From 66-474 sp964489055 (GTDB lineage: Bacteria; Pseudomonadota; Gammaproteobacteria; Xanthomonadales; Rhodanobacteraceae), in NCBI GenBank assembly GCA_964489055.1, contig CAZAXF010000006.1, positions 1 through 64,000 of the forward strand: 64,000 nt of DNA. The letters run 5' to 3'. The position numbers and the translations under genes are program-made. Below the pieces are notes generated by a model that did not search any database, had not been told where the DNA came from, and worked only from the letters and a program-made list of their open reading frames with translations. Positions 27,453-36,619 of the stretch are shown here, piece by piece (positions within the stretch are counted from its first letter, which is position 1; each line of letters starts with the position of its first letter).

Positions 27453-28613
27453 TCAGTCCGCAGCCGAACCGGCCGGGGCGGGCCCGTCGGCGCCATGGTA
27501 GGGCACGGGCTTGACCTTCTCGCCGGGCCGCGCCTGCTGGATGCCCGAGACCACCACCCGCGCGCCGGGTGTGATGCCGGTGCGCACGATCCAGTCGGCG
27601 CCGTGCTGGTCGCCCAGCTCGACCGGGGTGCTGGTGATCGTGTCATCGGCGCCGACCACGTACACGAAGGCGCCCTCGCTGCCGCGCTGGATCGCACCCT
27701 GCGGCAACAGGAACGCGTCGTGCAGGGTACCCAGCGCCAGGCGGATTTTCACGAACATCCCCGGCAGCAGCACGTTGTCGGGATTGGGCACCACTGCGCG
27801 CAGGTCGACCGCGCCGGTCCTGGGGTCGACCGCAAGGTCGGTGAAATCCAGCGTGCCGGTGTGCGGGTACACGCTGCCATCGGGCAGCACGATGTGCACC
27901 TCGGCCTTGTCGGGCGCGACCAGTTTCACATTGCCCGTCCGTTCGGCCTTGCGCAGGCGTTCCACTTCGGCCATCGGCTCGCTGAAATTGGCATAGATCG
28001 GGTTGATCTGCTGTACGCGGGTGAGCGGTTGCGTGTCGCTCGGCGAGACCAGCGCGCCCTGGGTGACGTTGGCGCGCCCGGCGCGGCCGCTGATGGGTGC
28101 GGTGACGGTGGCGTAGCCGAGGTCGATCCTGGCGTTGCGCACGTCGGCGCGCGCCGACTTGACCGCGGCATTCGCCTCGTCCGCGGCCGCCACGGCGTTG
28201 TCGACGTCCTGTTTTGACAGCAGCCCCTTTTCGCCCAGCTTGCGGCTGCGCCCGGCCTTGAGCCTTGCGTTGCGGGCGCTGGCCTCGGCCTGCGCCAGCC
28301 GGCCCTCGGCCGCCCGCAGGCTGGCCTCCAGCGGCGCCGGGTCGATCTGGAACAACACGTCCCCGGCCTTGACGTCGGTGCCTTCCCTGTACACGCGCTT
28401 GAGCACGATGCCGGTAACGCGCGCGCGAACCTGTGCGGTCAGGGTTGCCGCAAGGCGTCCGGGATAGGTGCGCGTGACCGGGATGGTGGCGGGCTTTGCC
28501 GTCACCACGCCGACCTCCGGTGGCGGCGCCGGCGGCGGCGCGGACGGGCCGCAGGCGCAAAGGATCGACGCCAGTGCCAGCGCGCCGGTGGCGCGCCATG
28601 ACGAACTCGTCAT
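27453..28613 (-). CDS. RND efflux periplasmic adaptor lipoprotein (AcrA/MexA type)
   Basis: 386 residues. The N-terminus is a lipoprotein signal with lipobox LCAC (Cys near residue 21), followed by a Pro-rich linker. Then come the lipoyl/barrel-sandwich halves (PGRLAATLTAQVRARVTGIV; DLGYATVTAPISGRAG), a helical hairpin between them (about residues 95-165), a beta-barrel and a membrane-proximal domain. Adaptors link the RND pump to the outer-membrane channel. The stop lies 6 bases before the pump start, so the two form an operon. No regulator gene (TetR or MarR) is adjacent; the upstream neighbour is a GGDEF protein 75 bases away on the same strand. Confidence 0.95.
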   Translation of the reverse strand: MTSSSWRATGALALASILCACGPSAPPPAPPPEVGVVTAKPATIPVTRTYPGRLAATLTAQVRARVTGIVLKRVYREGTDVKAGDVLFQIDPAPLEASLRAAEGRLAQAEASARNARLKAGRSRKLGEKGLLSKQDVDNAVAAADEANAAVKSARADVRNARIDLGYATVTAPISGRAGRANVTQGALVSPSDTQPLTRVQQINPIYANFSEPMAEVERLRKAERTGNVKLVAPDKAEVHIVLPDGSVYPHTGTLDFTDLAVDPRTGAVDLRAVVPNPDNVLLPGMFVKIRLALGTLHDAFLLPQGAIQRGSEGAFVYVVGADDTITSTPVELGDQHGADWIVRTGITPGARVVVSGIQQARPGEKVKPVPYHGADGPAPAGSAAD

Positions 28614-28688
28614 CGGGTTTCTTCTTCTGGAAGCGTCATCAGCCGACGATTGTCGCGTTAATCGCGGCCCGTGTCTGTGGGCTGAATG

Positions 28689-30509
28689 TCACGGGCTGGC
28701 GGCGGTGGCGGACGGGTCGGGGTGCACCAGCGAGCCGGCCGAGGCGACCTGGTTGCGTCCGGCGTGCTTGGCGTTGTACAGCGCCTTGTCGGCCGTGCGC
28801 CGCAGTGTTTCCAGGGAGTCTCCGTGCTCGGGGTAGCTGGACACCCCGATCGACACCGTCGCCGGCGGCAGGGTGCTGCCGCGGAAGGTCACCAGCAGCT
28901 CGGACGCTTCCCGGCGGATGTGCTCGGCGCGCTCCAGCGCGCGCGGGTGGTCGGCGTCGGTCAGGACCACGGCAAATTCCTCGCCGCCGATGCGGCAGGG
29001 CATGTCCTCGCCGCGGCACGACTGTGCCAGCAGTGCACCGAAGGAAGCCAGCAGCGCGTCGCCGGCTTCGTGGCCCTGGGTGTCGTTGTAGCGTTTGAAG
29101 TGGTCGATGTCGAACATCAACAACGACAGTCCGCCCTTGCGGCGCTCGGCCCGCAGCAGTTCGCGCGGCATCGAGGCCTCCAGGTAGCGGCGGTTGAACA
29201 GGTTGGTCAGCGGGTCGCGGATCGACTGCGTGCGCAGGCTGGCCTGCAGGCGCAGGTTGCCGATCGCCAGCGCCAACTGGTCCGCGGCGGTGATGGCCAG
29301 GCGGCGCGGTTCGGGGGCCAGCGGGACGGGTGTGCTGAGACTCAGCACGCCCAGCACCTGGCCCTGCGAGGTCAGCGGCAGGCACAGGCTGGATTCGTCG
29401 GCGACGCCCGCCTGCGCCAGGTGCGCGCACACAGGCGCGCTGGCGTCGTCGCGTGCCGGGTGCGGCTGGTTGCGCCTGAGCGCCCAGCAGTCGTCGGGCG
29501 CGAACACCGCGTCGTCCAGCCCGGCCCTGCGGGATCCCCAGCCCATGCGCGCTTCGACCAGGTTGTGCGAGGCGTTGATCAGCGCCAGCGATCCCGACGT
29601 GCCCGGGAGCAGCGGCGGCAGCGCGCGCTGGGTCACGTTCAGCGCCTCCTCGACGTCGCGGCAGTTTTGCAGCAGTTCGGTCAGCGTGGACAGGTTACGC
29701 AGCGTGGCACCCGCACGTTCGGCCTCGGCGAGGGCCGCCTCCAGCCGCTCGGCATTGTTGGCCAGACGGCGTTCGCTGCGCACGCGGCGGCGCTGTTCGC
29801 CCGCCACGCTGATGAACGCCGCGACCAGCAGCAGCAGGCTCCCGCCAAGCGCCAGGACAGCCAGCATGGCCTCGGAATGGCTCTTGCGCACGATGGATGC
29901 CTGGCGGTCGTTCAGCCGGCTCGCTTCACGATCCAGCATCGCGCCGGTGATATCACCGACCGGCGAGCCCGGTCGCGCGATCAACGCCAGCACGTCCGCG
30001 CGTGCGGCGTCCGCGCCACGCGCGCTGTAGTCGGTGAGGATCTTTTCGTACTGCGCGCGCCGGGCGTCGACGGCGGCCTTGAGTTGTTGCACGCTGGCCG
30101 CCTGAGTCGCGTCGCCGGGTGCAGACAGCCGGTTGCGGTCGCCGGACTGGCTGGCAAGGGTGTCAAGCGCACGCTCGGCCGCCGCGACCGCGCGCCAGTA
30201 GCCGGAAAAGTCCTGGCCATTGCCGGTCAGGCCGTAGCTGCGCGCTTCCATTTCCGCGCGCTGCATGTGCGTGCGCAGGTTCAACAGTTGCTCCTGCACC
30301 TGGTAGGTGTGCACCAGCCACTGCTGCTCGCTGCGGTAGCGTTGTGCGCTGACGAGGACCCCGGCTGCCAGCAGCACGATCAGCAGCACCGCCAGCGCGA
30401 ACATCACCAGCACCAGCCAGCGCATCCCGGTACTTGCGCGCACGTGCTCGGTCAGCCGGCGGCGGCGCGCGGAGTCCGGGTTCGATTTCCGATCCGATTG
30501 CGCATTCAT
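28689..30509 (-). CDS. Membrane diguanylate cyclase (CHASE3-like sensor, GAF, GGDEF)
   Basis: 606 residues from the ATG at 30507-30509. A first membrane helix (about 33-55) and a second (about 205-225) enclose a roughly 150-residue all-helical periplasmic part with the look of a CHASE3 sensor. A coiled linker, a GAF-like domain (about 265-420) and a C-terminal GGDEF domain follow. The active-site motif is IGGEEF, and RxxD stands five residues before it (RGED), the product-inhibition site. The enzyme should make cyclic-di-GMP from two GTP. It is divergent from the NAD-glutamate dehydrogenase; the open frame running further upstream is antisense to that gene and is not part of this protein. Confidence 0.9.
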   Translation of the reverse strand: MNAQSDRKSNPDSARRRRLTEHVRASTGMRWLVLVMFALAVLLIVLLAAGVLVSAQRYRSEQQWLVHTYQVQEQLLNLRTHMQRAEMEARSYGLTGNGQDFSGYWRAVAAAERALDTLASQSGDRNRLSAPGDATQAASVQQLKAAVDARRAQYEKILTDYSARGADAARADVLALIARPGSPVGDITGAMLDREASRLNDRQASIVRKSHSEAMLAVLALGGSLLLLVAAFISVAGEQRRRVRSERRLANNAERLEAALAEAERAGATLRNLSTLTELLQNCRDVEEALNVTQRALPPLLPGTSGSLALINASHNLVEARMGWGSRRAGLDDAVFAPDDCWALRRNQPHPARDDASAPVCAHLAQAGVADESSLCLPLTSQGQVLGVLSLSTPVPLAPEPRRLAITAADQLALAIGNLRLQASLRTQSIRDPLTNLFNRRYLEASMPRELLRAERRKGGLSLLMFDIDHFKRYNDTQGHEAGDALLASFGALLAQSCRGEDMPCRIGGEEFAVVLTDADHPRALERAEHIRREASELLVTFRGSTLPPATVSIGVSSYPEHGDSLETLRRTADKALYNAKHAGRNQVASAGSLVHPDPSATAASP

Positions 30510-30675
30510 GCCAACGGACACGCCTTGCAAATCTTCCGGGCATGATACGCGCCACCCGGCAGGAGGTCCGCGCAGGCGGTCACGCCCCGGACCGCCGGCA
30601 CCCGCCGGATGCTGGTGCCGGTGCGCTCCCCAGCGGTATCCTATGCGTTCCACCGCCACTGTTGGCAGCATCGAC

Positions 30676-33600
30676 ATGAACGCACTGCGTACCCCTGCCG
30701 GGGGCGAAGAGGTGGCCGCCATCGCGGCCGGGGTCCGCGACCAGGTCGATCCGGCGGATGCCGCGGCGGCCGGGGCTTTTGCCAGGCTGGCGTGCGCGGA
30801 GCTGGCGCCGGACGAGTTGTCCAGCCGTGGCAGCGAAACCTGGGCGGCGATCTGCGCGAACCTGTTCCGTTGGGTCGCCACGCGTCCGGCCGGTCGCGCC
30901 GCCGTGCGCGTGTTCAATCCTGATGCGGACGAGCACGGCTGGCGCTGCTCGCACTCGGTGATCCAGGTCGACACCGACGATGCCCCGTTCCTGGTCGATT
31001 CGCTGGAGATGGTCATCCGCGGCGAACACTTGCGGTTGCACCGGATGATCCATCCGGTGATGGACATCCGCCGCGACAAGGATGGAAAGCTCAAGGCGGT
31101 GTCCGAGTGCGCCGACGAGGGTGGCCATCCCGAATCGGTGATCCACGCCGAGATCGACCGCGTGGACCAGGCCACGCTGGAACGCTTGCAGGCCGCGGCC
31201 GAGGCGGCGCTTGCCGACGTGCACGCGGCGGTCAGCGACTGGCAGGCCATGCACGACAAGATGCTGGAGATTGCCGACGCGTTGCCGGATGCGCGCTCGC
31301 CGCTGGACAAGGCGCAGCTTGCCGAGGGCCGGGACTTCCTGCGCTGGGCGGCGGACAACCACTTCACCTTCCTTGGCTATCGCGAATACGACGTGGTGGC
31401 CGAGCACGGTGACGAGCTGCTGAAGGCGCGTGTGGACTCGGGCCTTGGCATCCTGCGCGACCCCGACCTCGCCACCGCGCCGCGTTCGACCAAGAGCCTG
31501 GTCGCGACCCGCCTGCCGCAGTCGGGCGCGATGGACGCCATCATCCTGACCAAGACCAACGCGCGTTCGCGCGTGCACCGCGCCGGTTACATGGACTACA
31601 TCGGCGTGCTGCGTTTCGACGACAACGGCAAGCCCATCGGCGAATCGCGCTTCCTCGGGCTGTACACCTCCACCGCCTACATGCGCCGGCCGCAGGACGT
31701 GCCGCTGATGCGCAAGAAATTCGATCTGGCGGAAAAACGCTCGGGCCTGCGGCCGCAGTCGCATTCGGGCAAGGCGTTCCGCTCGATCCTGGAAACCCTG
31801 CCGCGCGACGAACTGCTGCAGGCGTCCAGCGACGAGTTGTTCACGCTGGCCAGCGGGATTTTCGACGTCTACGAACGGCGCCGGCCGCGCCTGTTCGTGC
31901 GCCGCGATGCCTACGGCCGGTTCTTCTCGTGCCTGGTGTTCATTCCGCGCGACCACTACAGCGCCAGCGTGGGCGAACGGGTCAAGGACATGCTGCGCCA
32001 GGAGCTGCACGGCGAGCGCATCGACTCGATGGTCCAGCTCGGCGACGCGCCCATGGCGCGCTTGCACGTGGTGGTGCGCCCGCGTGCCGGCGACCAGGTG
32101 GAGGTGGACCTCGACAAGCTCGAATCGCGGCTGGCGCCGATCGTGCGCAGCTGGCACGACGAGCTGCGCGCGGCACTGGTGGGCGGCCTCGGCGAGGAAC
32201 GCGGCGCCCAGCTGGCCAATCGCTGGGGCAGCGCGCTGACCTCGGCCTACATCGAGGACCAGACCACCGCGCGCGCGGCCGAGGATGTGGGCATCCTGAC
32301 TGCGATGACCGAGGAAGGGCAGGACATGCGCCTGGCCTTCCACGAGTCCTACCGCACGCCGGGCGAGCTTCATTTCAAGATCTTCCGCACCAACAACGAC
32401 ATTGCCCTGTCCGATGCCCTGCCGCTGCTGGAAAACGCGGGCCTGAAGGTGGATACCGAACAGGTCCACCCGCTGGAATTCGCGGGCACCAAGGCCTGCA
32501 TCCAGGACTTCGTGGTGCGCCCGGCCGTGCCGCTGAAGTTCAGGCTCGACGACGTGCACGCACGTTTCGAGGGCGCCTTCGCCGCAATCTGGAACGGCCA
32601 GGCCGAGAGCGACCGCTTCAACGCGCTGCTGCTGGAAGCGGGCCTGAGCTGGCGGCAGATCGCGGTGCTGCGCGGCTACTGCAAGTACCAGCAGCAGGTG
32701 GGCACGCCGTTCTCGCAGGCGTACATGGAAGAAACCCTCAGCCGCTACCCGATGATTGCCGGGCTGCTGGTGGAACTGTTCGAGGCCAAGTTCGACCCGC
32801 GCCGCGAAGAACAGGACGGCGGTGCGCGCGCGGCGCTGGAACGCGAACTGGAAACCTTGACCCCGAAGACGGTGCTGGAAGCCAACTCGGACTTCGTGCA
32901 GCGCGTCGCGTCCCTGCTCGAACGTCCGCGCGAGGAGCAGGTCGACGGCCTGGTGGCCGCGATCAAGGCGCTGCTGGTGGATGTCTCCAGCCTCGACGAC
33001 GACCGCATCCTGCGCGGCTTCATGAGCATGATCCGCGCCACGCTGCGCACCAACTGTTTCCAGTTGCACGACGGCGAACCGCCGGCGTATTTCAGCTACA
33101 AGTTCGATCCGCACCAGGTGCCGGACGCACCCAAACCCGTACCGTACCGGGAAATCTGGGTGTATTCGCCGCGCGTCGAAGGCATTCACCTGCGTTTCGG
33201 CCCGGTGGCGCGCGGCGGCATCCGCTGGTCGGACCGGCGCGAGGACTTCCGCACCGAGGTGCTGGGCCTGGTCAAGGCGCAGATGGTCAAGAACACCGTG
33301 ATCGTTCCGGTCGGTTCCAAGGGCGGATTCTTCGTCAAGCGTCCGCCGGTCGGTGGAGACCGCGACGCGCAGATCGCCGAGGGCATCGCCTGCTACAAGA
33401 TGTTCATGCACGGCATGCTCGACATCACCGACAACATCGACACGGCCGCCAACAAGGTGCTGCACCCGGCCGACGTGGTGCGTCACGATGACGACGATCC
33501 CTACCTGGTGGTGGCCGCCGACAAGGGCACGGCCAAGTTTTCCGACATCGCCAACGGCATCTCGATTGAACACGGCTACTGGCTCGGCGATGCCTTCGCG

Positions 33601-35619
33601 TCCGGCGGCTCGGCCGGCTACGACCACAAGGGCATGGGCATCACCGCCAAGGGCGGCTGGGAATCGGTCAAGCGGCATTTTCGCTCGATTGGCCACGACT
33701 GCCAGACCCACGACTTCACCTGCGTCGGCATCGGCGACATGTCCGGCGACGTGTTCGGCAACGGCATGCTGCTGTCGCGCCACGTGCGCCTGGTGGCGGC
33801 CTTCGACCACCGCCACATCTTCATCGACCCGGATCCCGATTCGGCCGGCTCCTACGCCGAGCGCGAGCGGATGTTCAAGCTGCCGCGTTCGTCCTGGGAC
33901 GACTACGACAAGTCGAAGATCTCCCGGGGCGGCGGCGTGTTCGCGCGCAGCCTGAAGTCGATCACCATCACGCCGGAAATGCGCACCGCTCTCGGCATCG
34001 GCCAGGACGTGGAATCGCTGGCGCCGACCGAACTGATCAGTGCGATCCTCAGGGCGCCGGTCGACCTGCTGTGGAATGGCGGCATCGGCACCTACGTCAA
34101 GTCCTCCGATGAAAGCAACGCCGAGGTGGGCGATCGTGCCAACAACGGCCTGCGCATCAACGGCGGCGAGCTCCGCTGCCGGATCGTGGGCGAGGGCGGC
34201 AACCTGGGCTTCACCCAGAAGGGCCGCATCGAGGCCGCGCAGAACGGCGTGATCCTCAACACCGATTTCATCGACAACTCGGCCGGCGTGGATACTTCCG
34301 ACCACGAGGTCAACATCAAGATCCTGCTGAACGATGCCGTGCAGCGCGGCGAGATCAGCCTGGAAGAACGCAACAAGCTGCTGCATTCAATGACCGACGA
34401 GCTCGAGCGGCTGGTGCTGCGCGACAACTATCGCCAGAATGCGGCCATCAGCCTGATGGAGCACATGTCGGCGGGGCGCCTCGGGTCCAAGGCGCACTTC
34501 ATCCGTACCCTGGAGTCGCGCGGCCTGCTCGACCGCCAGATCGAGTCGTTGCCTTCGGATGCCGAACTCGCCGAGCGGCGCACGCACCATCAGGGCCTGG
34601 TGCGCCCGGAACTTGCGGTGCTGCTGTCCTACTCCAAGCTGGTGCTGTACCAGCAACTGCTCGATTCGGACGTGCCCGAGGATCCGTTCCTCTCGCACGA
34701 ACTGATGCGCTACTTCCCCGAGCCGCTGCACGAGAAGTACGCCGAGCACATGCAGCGGCATCGCCTGAAGCGAGAGATCATCGCCACCGCGGTCACCAAT
34801 TCCATCGTCAACCGCATGGGCGCGACCTTCGTGCTGCGCACCCAGGAAGACACCGGGCAGACCGCCGCCGCCGTGGTCAAGTCCTACAACGCGGTGCGCC
34901 AGATCCTGCATGCGCGCGAGCTGTGGTCCGGCATCGACGCGCTGGACGGCAAGGTCAGCGAGGCCGCGCAGATCGACGCGCTGATGAAGCTGTGGTCGTT
35001 GATGCGGCACGTTGCACGCTGGCTGCTCAACCGTCCGGGTGCGACGTTGGGCATCACCGACCTGGTTGAGCGCTACCAGCCCGGCATGGACGACCTGCGC
35101 GCGGCACTGCCGGACGTATTGACCGACACCGGCCGGGCGTCCCGGGACGTGGACCTGGAGAAGTGGCAGGGGCTGGGATTCCCCGACGAGCTGGCGCAGA
35201 AACTCGCCACGATCCCCTCGCTGGAAGTGGCGATGGACATCATCGAAACCTCGCTCGAATCCGGCCGGCCGGTCGAGCACGTGGCACGGGTATTCTTCGA
35301 CCTCGGCGAGGCGTTCGACATCGAGTGGCTGCGCACGCAGATCGAGAAACTTCCCGTGGAAAGCCGTTGGCACGCGCAGGCGCGCGGCGCACTGCGCGAC
35401 GAACTGGCCGTGCAGCAGCGCGCGATGGTCGGGCAGATCCTTGCCTCCGAGCAGGGCCGCCAGGGCCCCGACGGCGCGGTGGCGGCATGGCTCCAGCGCG
35501 ACGATCCACAGCTGGTGTTCACCCGCGGCATGCTCGACGAGATCCGGGGCGTGGACGTCGACTACCCGATCGCCTCGGTGGCGCTGCGGCGGCTGGCCCA
35601 GATTGCGCAGTCGGGGTGA
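30676..35619 (+). CDS. gdhB: NAD-specific glutamate dehydrogenase, large (180-kDa) class
   Basis: 1647 residues, matching the 1,590-1,660-residue GDH_180 family. It interconverts glutamate and 2-oxoglutarate with NAD, mainly for amino-acid catabolism. An N-terminal ACT-like regulatory region of about 700 residues precedes the catalytic core, where the conserved FGPVARGGIRWSDRREDFRTEVLGL, PVGSKGGF (catalytic Lys region) and GMGITAKGGWESVKRHF are seen. A Rossmann NAD domain (VGIGDMSGDVFGNGML) and a long helical C-terminus complete it. The ATG at 30676 was chosen; another at 30643 is possible and neither has a strong ribosome site. It stands alone, 52 bases before nadK. Confidence 0.96.
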   Translation: MNALRTPAGGEEVAAIAAGVRDQVDPADAAAAGAFARLACAELAPDELSSRGSETWAAICANLFRWVATRPAGRAAVRVFNPDADEHGWRCSHSVIQVDTDDAPFLVDSLEMVIRGEHLRLHRMIHPVMDIRRDKDGKLKAVSECADEGGHPESVIHAEIDRVDQATLERLQAAAEAALADVHAAVSDWQAMHDKMLEIADALPDARSPLDKAQLAEGRDFLRWAADNHFTFLGYREYDVVAEHGDELLKARVDSGLGILRDPDLATAPRSTKSLVATRLPQSGAMDAIILTKTNARSRVHRAGYMDYIGVLRFDDNGKPIGESRFLGLYTSTAYMRRPQDVPLMRKKFDLAEKRSGLRPQSHSGKAFRSILETLPRDELLQASSDELFTLASGIFDVYERRRPRLFVRRDAYGRFFSCLVFIPRDHYSASVGERVKDMLRQELHGERIDSMVQLGDAPMARLHVVVRPRAGDQVEVDLDKLESRLAPIVRSWHDELRAALVGGLGEERGAQLANRWGSALTSAYIEDQTTARAAEDVGILTAMTEEGQDMRLAFHESYRTPGELHFKIFRTNNDIALSDALPLLENAGLKVDTEQVHPLEFAGTKACIQDFVVRPAVPLKFRLDDVHARFEGAFAAIWNGQAESDRFNALLLEAGLSWRQIAVLRGYCKYQQQVGTPFSQAYMEETLSRYPMIAGLLVELFEAKFDPRREEQDGGARAALERELETLTPKTVLEANSDFVQRVASLLERPREEQVDGLVAAIKALLVDVSSLDDDRILRGFMSMIRATLRTNCFQLHDGEPPAYFSYKFDPHQVPDAPKPVPYREIWVYSPRVEGIHLRFGPVARGGIRWSDRREDFRTEVLGLVKAQMVKNTVIVPVGSKGGFFVKRPPVGGDRDAQIAEGIACYKMFMHGMLDITDNIDTAANKVLHPADVVRHDDDDPYLVVAADKGTAKFSDIANGISIEHGYWLGDAFASGGSAGYDHKGMGITAKGGWESVKRHFRSIGHDCQTHDFTCVGIGDMSGDVFGNGMLLSRHVRLVAAFDHRHIFIDPDPDSAGSYAERERMFKLPRSSWDDYDKSKISRGGGVFARSLKSITITPEMRTALGIGQDVESLAPTELISAILRAPVDLLWNGGIGTYVKSSDESNAEVGDRANNGLRINGGELRCRIVGEGGNLGFTQKGRIEAAQNGVILNTDFIDNSAGVDTSDHEVNIKILLNDAVQRGEISLEERNKLLHSMTDELERLVLRDNYRQNAAISLMEHMSAGRLGSKAHFIRTLESRGLLDRQIESLPSDAELAERRTHHQGLVRPELAVLLSYSKLVLYQQLLDSDVPEDPFLSHELMRYFPEPLHEKYAEHMQRHRLKREIIATAVTNSIVNRMGATFVLRTQEDTGQTAAAVVKSYNAVRQILHARELWSGIDALDGKVSEAAQIDALMKLWSLMRHVARWLLNRPGATLGITDLVERYQPGMDDLRAALPDVLTDTGRASRDVDLEKWQGLGFPDELAQKLATIPSLEVAMDIIETSLESGRPVEHVARVFFDLGEAFDIEWLRTQIEKLPVESRWHAQARGALRDELAVQQRAMVGQILASEQGRQGPDGAVAAWLQRDDPQLVFTRGMLDEIRGVDVDYPIASVALRRLAQIAQSG

Positions 35620-35671
35620 TCCGCGCGCGCGGATGGTTTCCAAGCGGGCGCTTACGCGGCAAACTGGCGGC

Positions 35672-36463
35672 ATGGCTACCGCTGTCCAACCGGTCGCCGC
35701 GAAGCCGCGGCTGACTTTCGTCGCGTCGGGGTCCGACAAGGCGAAGGCCGCCTGCGAGCATCTCGAGCGCTGCTACGGTGCGGTGCCGCCCGGCGATGCC
35801 GACGTGATCGTGGCGCTGGGCGGCGACGGGTTCATGCTGCGCACGCTGCATGCCGAGCTCGACCGCGACCTGCCGGTGTACGGCATGAAGCTTGGCCGGG
35901 TCGGGTTCCTGATGAACCGTTACGTACCCGACGAGCTGCCCGCGCGCATCGCCGCGGCGCATCCCGCCGTCCTGCACCCATTGTCCATGCATGTGGTATG
36001 TGCCGACGGAAGCGAGGCCGACGCGCTGGCGTTCAACGAGATCTCGCTGCTGCGCGAGACCAACCAGGCAGCGCACATCGAGGTGTCATTGAACGGCGAG
36101 GTGAAACTGCCCAACCTGGTGTGCGACGGTCTGCTGGTGTCGACGCCGGCCGGATCCACCGCCTACAACTTTTCCGCGCACGGTCCGATCCTGCCGCTGG
36201 ATGCCAACGTGCTGGCGCTGACCCCGATCAGCCCGTTTCGCCCGCGCCGCTGGCGCGGCGCACTGTTGCCGGTGGCAACCCGCGTCGGCCTGCGCACCCT
36301 CGAACCGCGCCATCGCCCGGTAAGCGCCACCGCCGACTTCCACGAGGTACGCGACGCGGTGGAAATCCGCGTGTGCGAAGCCCACGAACGCTCGGTCACG
36401 CTGCTGTTCGACCCCGAACGCAACCTCGCCCAGCGCATCCTCGACGAACAATTCGAAGCGTGA
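35672..36463 (+). CDS. nadK: NAD kinase
   Basis: 263 residues. It makes NADP from NAD with ATP. Diagnostic motifs: VIVALGGDGFMLRTLH (the GGDG loop), FNEISLLRET (the NE motif), LLVSTPAGSTAYNFSAHGPILP, and the ALTPISPF strand. The N-terminus lacks the longer lead of E. coli NadK. An ATG 40 bases upstream is out-competed by the ATG at 35672, where family similarity begins. The gene follows gdhB closely on the same strand, putting an NADP-supplying enzyme beside a NAD-dependent one; co-transcription is likely but not proven. Confidence 0.95.
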   Translation: MATAVQPVAAKPRLTFVASGSDKAKAACEHLERCYGAVPPGDADVIVALGGDGFMLRTLHAELDRDLPVYGMKLGRVGFLMNRYVPDELPARIAAAHPAVLHPLSMHVVCADGSEADALAFNEISLLRETNQAAHIEVSLNGEVKLPNLVCDGLLVSTPAGSTAYNFSAHGPILPLDANVLALTPISPFRPRRWRGALLPVATRVGLRTLEPRHRPVSATADFHEVRDAVEIRVCEAHERSVTLLFDPERNLAQRILDEQFEA

Positions 36464-36540
36464 GCCGGCGGGCGTTGTCCGCCATGCGCGGCTTCGCGCC
36501 GTGACATCCCGACGCGGTGGCGGCGATACGCTGTTCCCCG

Positions 36541-36596
36541 GTCCCCGGTCCCCGGTCCCCGGTCCCCGGTCCCCGGTCCCCGGTCCCCGGTCCCGA
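36541..36596. repeat. Heptanucleotide tandem repeat
   Basis: Seven perfect copies of GTCCCCG and one degenerate copy, then two GACTCCC-type units up to about 36615. It lies in the 156-base convergent gap between the stops of nadK and the FimX-like gene. Copy number is likely to vary between strains by slipped-strand replication. A related array is at 58801. Confidence 0.9.
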
Positions 36597-36619
36597 CTCC
36601 CGACTCCCGAGTCCCGGCT

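Noticed and set aside
30510..31367. Extension of the GGDEF protein to 892 residues
   Set aside because: The extra residues are antisense to the start of gdhB and low in complexity; the membrane protein starts at 30509.
30580..34386. 1,268-codon open frame on the minus strand opposite gdhB
   Set aside because: It is an antisense shadow caused by high G+C and codon bias; the product is a His/Arg/Val-rich string with no family, while the plus strand is unmistakably glutamate dehydrogenase.
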